A DNA stretch of 64,000 bases from an uncultured Ruminococcus sp. (GTDB lineage: Bacteria > Bacillota > Clostridia > Lachnospirales > Lachnospiraceae), in NCBI GenBank assembly GCA_900066355.1, contig FMEL01000004.1, forward strand, positions 231,339 through 295,338. Direction: 5' to 3'. This document shows, in pieces, positions 24,971 to 32,372 of this stretch (its first letter is position 1; each line of letters opens with the position of its first letter). The notes beneath the pieces are model-generated. The model was not told where the DNA came from. It did not search any database and saw nothing but the letters and a program-made list of their open reading frames with translations. A program made the position numbers and the translations under genes.

Positions 24971-26662
24971 TTATTTTTTGTCGAAGATCCAGTAGGCATT
25001 TGCCGTAGCATGGATTTCCGACATCATATCAAATTCACGGTTAATATAGTTCTTTGCGTCACTGTCATTGGGATCATTGACCAGTACCTTGCCGTTTGCC
25101 GTAACACCTCGGAGTACGATGAAGTGTCCGCCGCTGGTGAAAAGTCCTGCCCGCTGAGAGGAGATGACCGGACAGCCTTCGGAGAGTGCCTGAAGTACCG
25201 TATTGGCATTGCTGGTCTGTGTGACGCTGCCACAGCCGAAATGACTGGCTGCAGCCTGAAAGTAGCTCCAGTAGGTTCCAACTCCCGGCTTGTAATAGGA
25301 ATTCCCGCACCATGCCACCGCATCCGGAGGGGTAATGGTATTCCCGGTCAGGTAGCTGGCGATCATGGCAAAGCTGGTAGGCCCGCAGCCGGAAGATGCG
25401 ATGGAGCCGCCGCCATAAGGAATGTTCCCGTAATCGGTCTGGAGATAGTGCGGAATCTGCATTCCGTTTGCCGGATAGCTTCCGCCGGTATTGGTAATCT
25501 GATAATACCGGAGAACATGCTCCACATATTCCTTGTCCCCATACCGGTCATAATGCCAGTTCGGACGGGCACACATCATATCCGAATAAGCAATGGCGTT
25601 TTCTTTGGTATAACCGCCGTCACGTTCCATTGCCCAGTCGATATAGCCGGAGCCGTAATTGTAACCCTGAAGCGCCAGCTTGATGCGGTCCAGGTCGGTA
25701 GGTCCGGTACATCCTGCTTTATCCAGTGCATACTTTAATTCCTGAATCCCACATTCGATGGAATAAGCAGGATCGGTGATGCCGTTGGGGACATGGGGGT
25801 ATTTCTTATTAAAGCCGCCTTCTGCCGCCTGCATGGGATCGCTTCCACGCCCGCCGCTTTCCTGCATCATGACTGCCATGAGGAGTTCCACATAAGCTTC
25901 CATGCCGTATTTCTGTGCGACCTGCTGGATGGTAGCCCGGTAAGCCAGCACCTCATCGCTGACACCTACCGCCATGGCAAGACCGGAAGCGGAGCCGCCA
26001 AAGAACATGGTCAGGTTTTCCACATAACTGTCTGCCGTTTTTTTCTGCTTATCGGTCAGATGAAAGACGTGATCTGCAAAGTAGGCATCTCCGGCATAGC
26101 TGACCGTGTAGGTATGGCGGGTAAAAGTAACCTTTCTGGGTGGTGCATTTTCCTCTTCCGCCGGAACTTCCACCGTGGCCGTTTCTGAAGTAACGTCATA
26201 AGAAAAAAGCCCGTCCTCGTTTTCCCGGATCAGGCTTTTGAGTTTGCTGATATTTATATTTTTATAGTCATCCTGGCTGGCACAAAACTGTGCGATGAGC
26301 TGGTTCGCATTTACGATGATACTGGAAGCGTAAGGATCGCTGATAGAGGCAGTATCTCCTTCCGGGAGTCTGGCAATTTCCGCATTGATCTTAGCAAGCA
26401 GTGCATCATGGCTTTCCTGAAGCACCTCCACGATTGCCTGATTGGAAGCCCGGATATTTTCACTGATTACCGTGTTGCTGGTCAGTGCTCCGGTATTTTC
26501 AGAGAGGTCTCCGAAGACGAGTCCCGGAAGCATGACAAGGAACAGAATGGGAAGCATCAGTACACCGCCGACGGCTGCTCCAGTTTTCGCAAGGGTGCGC
26601 CTGTGCCGGAATACTGTACCGATGACAGCAAGAGGACTGCCCATCAAGGCTGTTTTTGGCAT
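24971..26662 (-). CDS. conjugation cell-wall hydrolase: lysozyme-like and C39-type peptidase domains
   Basis: A 563-residue enzyme that opens the wall for the mating channel. One membrane helix (about 27-50) anchors it. A goose-type or SLT-like lysozyme domain spans about 245-390, with the catalytic Glu near 269 in MMQESGG. A C39-like cysteine peptidase domain spans about 420-563, with Cys426 in SSGCGPTSFAM, His513 in GGHFIVL and Asp530 in VNDPND. This is the usual VirB1-like protein of Gram-positive ICEs. The start at 26662 follows AAGGAG; the stop of the upstream gene is one base away. Confidence 0.9.
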   Translation of the reverse strand: MPKTALMGSPLAVIGTVFRHRRTLAKTGAAVGGVLMLPILFLVMLPGLVFGDLSENTGALTSNTVISENIRASNQAIVEVLQESHDALLAKINAEIARLPEGDTASISDPYASSIIVNANQLIAQFCASQDDYKNINISKLKSLIRENEDGLFSYDVTSETATVEVPAEEENAPPRKVTFTRHTYTVSYAGDAYFADHVFHLTDKQKKTADSYVENLTMFFGGSASGLAMAVGVSDEVLAYRATIQQVAQKYGMEAYVELLMAVMMQESGGRGSDPMQAAEGGFNKKYPHVPNGITDPAYSIECGIQELKYALDKAGCTGPTDLDRIKLALQGYNYGSGYIDWAMERDGGYTKENAIAYSDMMCARPNWHYDRYGDKEYVEHVLRYYQITNTGGSYPANGMQIPHYLQTDYGNIPYGGGSIASSGCGPTSFAMIASYLTGNTITPPDAVAWCGNSYYKPGVGTYWSYFQAAASHFGCGSVTQTSNANTVLQALSEGCPVISSQRAGLFTSGGHFIVLRGVTANGKVLVNDPNDSDAKNYINREFDMMSEIHATANAYWIFDKK

Positions 26663-26663
26663 G

Positions 26664-27572
26664 TTACATACGCTCCTTTCGCTGTGGGGCTGGCGGCAGT
26701 TTCTGGACAATGGATTCATTGTAGGCTACTTTGCCGCTGCCGGAAGTATATGGTGTTTTTTCGACCGTATCCTGTGCATACTGCTTGTACCAGGTGGAAC
26801 CATCCACGGACTGTACCGTAGAGTAGGAGCCCTGAGTAGGAGCTGCATACTGGTCGGCATGGTACAGGGCAAAATCCCGGTTTCCGGAGCTTCCGGTTTC
26901 GGTACCGGTGATCCTTCCGCCACCGATTTCTACATTATCATAGGAAGAACCGCCGCCCGGATTGATGCCCATATAGGAAGTAAAGGCTTTCTGTGCGTCT
27001 GCTCCCTTGATGGAACCTACCTGACCGTAATTTCCCTGTGCAATGTTGCTGATGACCTGATTGGCAAAGTCTCCGCCTTTGTTCAGGGATGACTGGTAGA
27101 GCATGTTTCCGATACTGCTGTGTTCGGTATAACCGGTTGCGGAATTGACCGCTTCTCTTTGTACCTGTCTTCCCACTGCCCCGGCAAGCCCGCCGGATAG
27201 GAAGCTTCCTGCGACAGCCGCACTTCCGGGAGAAGAGGCTTTGTGGTAGCCGCCACCACCATGGGAACGCATGGAACCGGTCAGGCTCCGTCCTGCAATC
27301 AGAAGTTCAGCCATCATGTTTCCTCCGGTATTGCCGACATTGATGCCAAGCGATGCCAGAAAAGAATCAATTTTCTGGGATACCTTTAAAAAGGCAATGG
27401 CACACAGGAACCAGACGAAGACATTTCCGGTTACCGCTTCCTTTCCCTGACTGGCAACTGCCGCTTCCACGTCTGCTTCCGTAAGCTCCGCTGCAAAGAC
27501 CGGCATGGAGCAAAACAGTACCAGACAGGCAGTTAGTACCAGGAATGGTATGAGTTTCTTTCTAAGTTTCAT
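26664..27572 (-). CDS. secreted or membrane Gly-rich conjugation protein
   Basis: A 302-residue protein with a signal peptide (1-27, ending VFAAE) and one further hydrophobic segment (about 48-70, FVWFLCAIAFLKVSQKI). The rest is rich in Gly, Ser, Tyr and Gln and looks largely disordered. It lies between the VirB6-like and lysozyme genes, the place of a channel component. I cannot assign a family. GAAAGGAGG lies upstream of the ATG. Confidence 0.78.
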   Translation of the reverse strand: MKLRKKLIPFLVLTACLVLFCSMPVFAAELTEADVEAAVASQGKEAVTGNVFVWFLCAIAFLKVSQKIDSFLASLGINVGNTGGNMMAELLIAGRSLTGSMRSHGGGGYHKASSPGSAAVAGSFLSGGLAGAVGRQVQREAVNSATGYTEHSSIGNMLYQSSLNKGGDFANQVISNIAQGNYGQVGSIKGADAQKAFTSYMGINPGGGSSYDNVEIGGGRITGTETGSSGNRDFALYHADQYAAPTQGSYSTVQSVDGSTWYKQYAQDTVEKTPYTSGSGKVAYNESIVQKLPPAPQRKERM

Positions 27573-27587
27573 TTTGGTCCTCCTTTC

Positions 27588-28298
27588 TTATAGGGATAAC
27601 GGATTGGCAAGGAAGGTGCCGACCATAGAAGTAAACAGCCGCAGGCACCACGCATTCATCAGAAGCAAAAAGAACTGGCCGCCAAGCATCCGGCACCAGC
27701 TTTTGAAGATATTTCCGGTTGACTGGCTGGCACCCATGGAAAAAGCTGCCGGGGCTGTGTAGACCAGTACCCCCAGAAGAATATAGCGTTCTGCCGCTTC
27801 AAAGAGCAGTTTGATGTAGTTCCACGCCAGAATCAGTACCAGAATCAGTGCAATGATGGCTACCGCCCCATTTGCACAGACTCCCAGGATGACTGTGACT
27901 ACGGAGTTAAAATCCGCAAATTTTAAAGGCGGCAGGTCTTCCGTCAGAATCCAGTTGTACGGTGTTCCTGAAATCTTCAGGAGCAGATCCACAATATCTT
28001 TCGCATAGAAGGTGAGAAAGATAAAGAGGAAGGAACGGATGGACAGCTTAATGGGATCTTCCGCTTCGATACCGGCTCCCATAAAGTAATTTTTAAAGAG
28101 CTGCCATACCCAGTTTAAGAGGATCAGCCCGATGCCCAGTGCCAGAAAGACCTGATACATGGTCTCGGCAGCAGGAAAGTAGCGAAGAAACGTATCCATG
28201 GAACAGCCCAGAGCACCGAGGACTGAAGTGGTGATCAGATCCAGAATGTTCATGACCTGTTCGGCAATCCATTCCACGATTCCGTCAAGTATTCCCAT
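27588..28298 (-). CDS. VirB6/TrbL-like polytopic channel protein
   Basis: A 236-residue membrane protein with about five membrane segments (about 50-66, 85-105, 130-160, 170-190 and 205-230). Its amphipathic start (MGILDGIVEWIAEQVMNIL) is typical of the VirB6/TrbL-like proteins of Gram-positive ICEs (CD1112/CD0415 type). It follows the VirB2-like gene by 18 bases. It should form the inner-membrane pore with VirB4 and the coupling protein. Confidence 0.85.
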   Translation of the reverse strand: MGILDGIVEWIAEQVMNILDLITTSVLGALGCSMDTFLRYFPAAETMYQVFLALGIGLILLNWVWQLFKNYFMGAGIEAEDPIKLSIRSFLFIFLTFYAKDIVDLLLKISGTPYNWILTEDLPPLKFADFNSVVTVILGVCANGAVAIIALILVLILAWNYIKLLFEAAERYILLGVLVYTAPAAFSMGASQSTGNIFKSWCRMLGGQFFLLLMNAWCLRLFTSMVGTFLANPLSL

Positions 28299-28316
28299 AG
28301 TGGCATCTCCTTTCGT

Positions 28317-28694
28317 CTATCCGTTCCATTTTCCGCCTGCAAAGAACGGGGTGATGTAAGCCATGATAAAGCCAAGCCCGTTTAAGATCGCCCAGGTAAT
28401 GACGATACGCTTGAGCCATGCACGTGATTCGTCCACGGTTTTTCCGCTTTTGGAAAAATTCATCATCAGAAGGGCAACCGATGCCGTTACGACTGCAGCA
28501 ATGGTGGAAATGAGGATAATCTGGTTATAGACATCCTTCATGATCTCATTGGCTTTGGTCCAGATGGTAGCGGCAAAAACCGGCTGTGTGTATCCGCAGA
28601 GGACTGTGACAGCCAGAAATGCAGCATACAGGCATCTGCCATAATTGACATGCCGTTTTGTGTCCGGCGGAGCGTTTTTCAGTTTGTGTTTCAC
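28317..28694 (-). CDS. VirB2/TrbC-like small membrane protein
   Basis: A 125-residue protein with a signal-like segment (about 24-42, ending VFAA) and two membrane helices (about 57-78 and 93-115), the VirB2/TrbC layout. It is the first gene of the type IV secretion operon. Its start is a GTG at 28694 with a strong AAGGAGGT. Upstream are three hairpins and the promoter at 28932-28960, so it is the gene most directly exposed to leader control. Confidence 0.8.
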   Translation of the reverse strand: MKHKLKNAPPDTKRHVNYGRCLYAAFLAVTVLCGYTQPVFAATIWTKANEIMKDVYNQIILISTIAAVVTASVALLMMNFSKSGKTVDESRAWLKRIVITWAILNGLGFIMAYITPFFAGGKWNG

Positions 28695-28719
28695 GTAAAA
28701 GTACCTCCTTTTTATAAGA

Positions 28720-28744
28720 GCGGCAGGAGAATTACCTCCCCTGC
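28720..28744 (-). repeat. third hairpin of the VirB2 leader
   Basis: GGCAGGGGAG and CTCCTGCC can pair around GTAATT just upstream of the ribosome site of the VirB2-like gene. No T-tract follows. It may influence translation or be part of the leader structure. Confidence 0.45.
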
Positions 28745-28774
28745 CTTTGCTTATGGTTTTCCTGCCTCAAGAAA

Positions 28775-28805
28775 GGACGCAGCCCGGTCAATGCAGGCTG
28801 CGTCC
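28775..28805 (-). terminator. perfect 10-bp hairpin in the VirB2 leader
   Basis: GGACGCAGCC pairs perfectly with GGCTGCGTCC around 11 bases. On the minus strand it is followed by TTTCTTG, a weak T-tract. It shares the GCAGC/GCTGC arms with the hairpin at 28847-28903, so the two could exchange pairing partners. Confidence 0.6.
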
Positions 28806-28846
28806 TAAATCAAAGTATGAAATTGTAAAGATCCTCCTATCTTACA

Positions 28847-28903
28847 GAAAAAACGCAGCTTATTTGCCGCAGGAGAGGCTTCCCATACGGCAGTGCTGCG
28901 TTT
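28847..28903 (-). terminator. intrinsic terminator in the VirB2 leader
   Basis: On the minus strand AAACGCAGC pairs with GCTGCGTTT, with an inner GCCG/CGGC stem, followed by six T. It begins about 20 bases after the predicted transcription start, so it would end most transcripts before the secretion genes. Confidence 0.75.
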
Positions 28904-28931
28904 CGTTCTGCATATAATTTTGACAATATCA

Positions 28932-28960
28932 ATTTTAACATGGGTAAATTACCGCTACAA
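28932..28960 (-). promoter_or_regulatory. leftward promoter of the secretion operon
   Basis: TTGTAG (28960-28955), a 17-base spacer CGGTAATTTACCCATGT and TAAAAT (28937-28932) on the minus strand. The spacer core TTACCCATG and flanking CTGCGATTG recur in the promoter at 42865-42893. Confidence 0.65.
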
Positions 28961-29008
28961 TCGCAGGACTGTGCCAGTTACAGACGATGGAGTGCCAAAA
29001 ATGTGACC

Positions 29009-29106
29009 AACGCTAAAAGCGTTATAAATGCAATCCTTATGGATACTGTAAGCGTGATTTGCAACCAATTATACTGGATTTACATGACTAATGCTTTAAG
29101 CGTTAG
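29009..29106. promoter_or_regulatory. two palindromic operators upstream of the XRE gene
   Basis: AACGCTAAAAGCGTT (29009-29023) and CTAATGCTTTAAGCGTTAG (29088-29106) share the AACGCTT/AAGCGTT half-sites. They flank the likely promoter region of the XRE gene at 29134. Autoregulation is the simplest reading. Confidence 0.55.
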
Positions 29107-29133
29107 TGAATACTGGAAGGAGGAGGTGTGCGT

Positions 29134-29454
29134 GTGAAAGGAATGGGAAAGGCAATCCGCAGGTACAGGGAAGAGGCAGGAATTACGCAGGAGAGACTGG
29201 CTGAACTGGTGGATATCAGTACCAACCATCTGGGTGCGATTGAGCGGGAAGTGAAAACACCTACGATGGAAACATTTGTAAAGCTGTTGAATGTATTAGG
29301 TGCGGAACCGAATGAAGTGCTGAAGGAAGTGATTCCTCTTACCAGAATGGAACATACTTCTGTAGTGGAAGGAAAGCTGGAAAGGCTCACACCGAAGAAG
29401 CAGGAAAGCGTGCTTCGGATGCTGGATGTGATAATTGAAGAGATGATGAAATAG
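29134..29454 (+). CDS. XRE-family regulator
   Basis: A 106-residue protein with a Cro/C1 helix-turn-helix at about 6-60 (RRYREEAGITQERLAELVDI, STNHLGAIEREVKTPTMET) and a helical C-terminus (PKKQESVLRMLDVIIEEMM). The start is a GTG at 29134 following AGGAGGAGG; ATG 29143 is an alternative. It opens a rightward cassette and is followed by its own terminator. Two palindromes upstream are probable operators. Confidence 0.85.
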   Translation: MKGMGKAIRRYREEAGITQERLAELVDISTNHLGAIEREVKTPTMETFVKLLNVLGAEPNEVLKEVIPLTRMEHTSVVEGKLERLTPKKQESVLRMLDVIIEEMMK

Positions 29455-29457
29455 AAG

Positions 29458-29489
29458 CTGTCTGCGAAATTGCCGCAGGCAGTTTTTTT
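29458..29489 (+). terminator. terminator after the XRE gene
   Basis: CTGTCTGCG pairs with CGCAGGCAG (one G-T pair), followed by seven T. Confidence 0.85.
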
Positions 29490-29609
29490 GAAAGCTGTAT
29501 ATGCAATAAAACACATAAAAATATGCGATTTATGATGAAAGTGATTGCAAGATTTGATATAGTAATCCTAAAAGCATTATAAAACTAATTCTTAAAGGAT
29601 GACTATAAT

Positions 29610-30323
29610 ATGAAAAAGGGATATGTGGGATTATTGGCATGTGCGTCAGGAATTCTGATCGGACTGGGAATCAGCCGGCTGGATCTGACAGGTTATCTTG
29701 AAAAAACACAGGAGCAGGAATATCACCCGGTAGAAAGAAAGGTGCCTGAATCAGTAGAAAGCAAGCTGAAAGATCCAAAACAGTGCTGGCTGTGTGGAAG
29801 CGATGAACGGAGTATGATGGATTATTTCCGGAAGTTTGACGATCTGGGAGTGATCTGTACCAATCACTGGTATGTGATGGATATGCATATCCGGAATCAT
29901 GATGAGGACGGGAATCTTACCGGCCCGCAGGGAAACGGGCATATGGGTTATACCGGGACAGGAGAAGGCGGCTGCTTTTTCCATACGGAGCAGATGTCGG
30001 ATTACGGGATTTCCGAAGTATCGGTGGATTACGGGGAAGATAGTATCTTCGATGTGAAAAAAGTACAGAACCATCTGTGTCAGGAATGCCTGGATAAGCT
30101 GGTGGAAAGCATGGAGGTATTCTGTGAGGAAACGCAAAAACCCAAGCCCCGTGATCTGGTACTGGTGGATTTTCAGACATTGGAGCTGTACGCCATTCAG
30201 GAGCATAATGCGGGATACTTTATCCGGGATTATTATGTGGAAATTGAGTCGGAGGAAGATGGGGTGGAAGTAAAGGCATTTTACTGCCCGAAGCTTAATA
30301 ACGGGAAAAAGGATGGAGAATAA
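29610..30323 (+). CDS. membrane-anchored hypothetical protein with CxxC motifs
   Basis: A 237-residue protein with a signal-anchor (about 4-22, GYVGLLACASGILIGLGI) and an exported domain. It contains CWLCG (about 59-63), HLCQEC (about 152-157) and several His residues, suggesting a metal or redox site. I do not recognise the family. An AAAGGATG site precedes the ATG. It stands alone between the XRE gene and small membrane-protein genes. Confidence 0.7.
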   Translation: MKKGYVGLLACASGILIGLGISRLDLTGYLEKTQEQEYHPVERKVPESVESKLKDPKQCWLCGSDERSMMDYFRKFDDLGVICTNHWYVMDMHIRNHDEDGNLTGPQGNGHMGYTGTGEGGCFFHTEQMSDYGISEVSVDYGEDSIFDVKKVQNHLCQECLDKLVESMEVFCEETQKPKPRDLVLVDFQTLELYAIQEHNAGYFIRDYYVEIESEEDGVEVKAFYCPKLNNGKKDGE

Positions 30324-30408
30324 ATTGAGGTTTGCATTGGTGAGGAGTATAATGTAAGTACGTGTTATGTATTGGAAAAACTTGAATTTAGCAGAAAGAA
30401 GGATTGTT

Positions 30409-30738
30409 ATGAAATTTATCAATACTAGAAAATTCACATGGATAATTTGTATAATAGGATTTTTGCTTGCTCTTGTAAGTATATTTTTCTTACCGAGTAT
30501 TATTCCAGTACATTTTGCAAATGGGATTGCGGATGATTATGGAAGAAAAATACAAATATTTTTATTTCCTATATTACAAGTGCTTATCACTTTTTTGACT
30601 GGACGAGAAAAAGTAAAATATTGCCTGACACATTCAAAAACTTTCTTAACGGACATTCAGTTTAATTGGATGATAGATGGTGTACTTTTATTGGTAATGT
30701 TTGCAGAAATATGGGTTATCTATGCTTCATTTGCATAG
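30409..30738 (+). CDS. DUF1648/SdpI-like small membrane protein
   Basis: A 109-residue protein with three hydrophobic segments (about 10-28, 48-66 and 88-106). The stretch after the first helix, LPSIIPVHFANGIADDYGRK, matches the DUF1648 signature (IPxHFxxxGxxDxxG) found at the N-terminus of SdpI-type immunity and signalling proteins. It may be a shortened relative. AAGGA lies before the ATG at 30409. The gene is AT-rich compared with the ICE backbone. Confidence 0.68.
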   Translation: MKFINTRKFTWIICIIGFLLALVSIFFLPSIIPVHFANGIADDYGRKIQIFLFPILQVLITFLTGREKVKYCLTHSKTFLTDIQFNWMIDGVLLLVMFAEIWVIYASFA

Positions 30739-30799
30739 AAATACTTGCATAACAATTTACATTTGATTGAGCAGATAAAAATGATTTGAGGTGGTAGCA

Positions 30800-31033
30800 A
30801 TGAAAAAGCGATTGGGAATCATAGCCGGAATTTTAGGAATTGTATTGGCAGTCATTGGCATTGTACTGAAGCAGAAAGAAAACACAGCCGTTTCTGTTAT
30901 TGGTGGTGCGGATGGCCCGACTTCTATTTTCATAGCAGGGAAGTTAAATGGTGATAATTTTATTTTTATGATTGTAGTTGGAATTATTTTATTGATTTTG
31001 GCAGGAGTTATTTTTTACAAACGTAAGCATTAA
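30800..31033 (+). CDS. 77-residue two-helix protein carrying an OadB-like GGADGPTSIF motif
   Basis: A very small membrane protein: helix 1 at about 3-21, the central motif SVIGGADGPTSIFIAGK (about 32-48), helix 2 at about 54-73 and a basic tail. The GADGPTxIF sequence is the hallmark of the beta subunit of sodium-pumping decarboxylases, where it lies in the ion path, but the rest of that 370-residue protein is absent. GAGGTGG lies 7 bases before the ATG at 30800. Function unknown; it is not simply a broken decarboxylase gene because it has its own start and two complete helices. Confidence 0.75.
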   Translation: MKKRLGIIAGILGIVLAVIGIVLKQKENTAVSVIGGADGPTSIFIAGKLNGDNFIFMIVVGIILLILAGVIFYKRKH

Positions 31034-31055
31034 GTTACAGTTTTTTAGACTGTGT

Positions 31056-31472
31056 ATGGCGGAAGAACCGGGAAAGTGTAGATATATCATGGGGATTTTG
31101 GAAAAAAATAAAAAAAGTAAGGGTACAGCGTTTGTCTATGATGAGAATAATGATTACTATAAGATGGAAATAAACGGGATTGAATTTGTCTGTGACAGTA
31201 TACATTCCGATTATGAGAAGCATGCAGTTGAACTGGCACAGGCGTATGAGAAAAGGCTGCCGGATATCGTGGATTATCTTATGCCGGATATAAAGGAGAT
31301 GTTTGAAATTACAAATCCAGATGTAATAGCAAACTCACTAGGAAAGCCGAGTATAGATTTGGATAGAGGAACACTGACTTATCTGGAGCACACAATGGAC
31401 AGCCTACATATTATTGAAATGGAATTTGACGGTATCTTCACGGCATTCTATAACTCCTGTATTGATGGATAG
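31056..31472 (+). CDS. hypothetical protein
   Basis: A 138-residue acidic soluble protein of unknown function, possibly an immunity-like fold (alternating strands, then YLEHTMDSLHIIEMEFDG). The start is uncertain: no clear ribosome site precedes ATG 31056, and ATG 31089 (MGILEKNKK) is an alternative. It lies 22 bases after the OadB-motif gene and is followed by a hairpin at 31488-31513. Confidence 0.6.
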   Translation: MAEEPGKCRYIMGILEKNKKSKGTAFVYDENNDYYKMEINGIEFVCDSIHSDYEKHAVELAQAYEKRLPDIVDYLMPDIKEMFEITNPDVIANSLGKPSIDLDRGTLTYLEHTMDSLHIIEMEFDGIFTAFYNSCIDG

Positions 31473-31487
31473 GACTTTAGTAACATA

Positions 31488-31513
31488 GAGCTGCAGTTGT
31501 CTACAGCTTTTAT
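31488..31513 (+). terminator. weak terminator hairpin
   Basis: AGCTG pairs with CAGCT around a 10-base loop, followed by TTTTAT. The rest of the 31473-31697 gap shows no gene; it should contain the promoter of the next two-component cassette. Confidence 0.5.
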
Positions 31514-31697
31514 CCAGACTTCGGATGTTACAGAGAAGCAATCAGAAATGGATTGATCGATTTCTGAAGCAGTATCCGGTGAAATCCTTGAACATATGAA
31601 GGAAAAGTATGTATGTTAATTTTATTTTTATTGTAGACAAAAGATAGGACTGATATGATAAAAGAACAGGTTATTACAAATAGAGGTGGAGTATTTG

Positions 31698-32372
31698 ATG
31701 CAGAAAATATTATTACTGGAGGATGACTTGAATCTAAATCGGGGAATTGCCCTGTTACTTTCACGGGAAGGGTATGAGGTTCGTCAGGTTTATACAATAA
31801 AGGAAGCAAAAGAAGCATTTCAAAAAGGAGATTATGCTCTTGTTATCAGCGATATTACATTGCCGGATGGTACAGGACTGGATTTTGGAAGGATGGTACG
31901 TGCAGGTGGAGATACATATCTTATCTATCTTACGGCTTTGGATCAGGAAATAGATATTGTAAATGGTTATGATACAGGGGCAGATGATTATATTACCAAA
32001 CCATTTTCACTGATGGCTTTGGTGTCGAAGGTGAACGCATTGATGAGACGGCTTTCTAAGGTACAGGCACAGATTATGTCTTCCGGAGAGATTACGGTGC
32101 ATATGAAAACGATGCAGGTGTATAAAGGGGATGAACCAGTTACTTTAAGTAAGAAAGAATTCTCTCTGTTGCTGTATCTCTGGGAGAATGCAGGACAGAT
32201 TGTTTCAAAAGAAAGTATCCTGGAGCATGTATGGGATATAGACGGTCAATTTGTCGATGATAATACGGTTACTGTCAATATAAGCAGACTGAAGAATAAA
32301 CTTGGAACAGAAGAGATAGCGAATGTGAGAGGACTGGGATATATATGGACCGGAAAGGTAAACAAAAATTAA
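31698..32372 (+). CDS. OmpR/PhoB-family response regulator
   Basis: A 224-residue response regulator: receiver at about 3-115 with acidic pair LLEDD, phospho-acceptor Asp52 in ISDITLPDG and KPFS Lys near 101, then a winged-helix DNA-binding domain ending VRGLGYIW. The start at 31698 follows GAGGTGGAG. Its gene overlaps the kinase gene by 28 bases. It probably binds the TTGTAA direct repeat in front of the downstream exporter (33628-33644). Confidence 0.92.
   Translation: MQKILLLEDDLNLNRGIALLLSREGYEVRQVYTIKEAKEAFQKGDYALVISDITLPDGTGLDFGRMVRAGGDTYLIYLTALDQEIDIVNGYDTGADDYITKPFSLMALVSKVNALMRRLSKVQAQIMSSGEITVHMKTMQVYKGDEPVTLSKKEFSLLLYLWENAGQIVSKESILEHVWDIDGQFVDDNTVTVNISRLKNKLGTEEIANVRGLGYIWTGKVNKN

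Noticed and set aside
23838..25738. Two long plus-strand frames (250 and 335 residues)
   Set aside because: They are shadows of the VirB4, single-pass and lysozyme genes, with cysteine/arginine-rich composition and no recognisable motif.
28919..28950. Plus-strand TTGACA near 28920 as a rightward promoter
   Set aside because: No acceptable -10 lies 16-18 bases downstream; the minus-strand promoter at 28932-28960 is better and conserved at a second site.
28940..29137. 65-residue plus-strand frame before the XRE gene
   Set aside because: It overlaps promoter and operator sequences, and its composition does not look coding.
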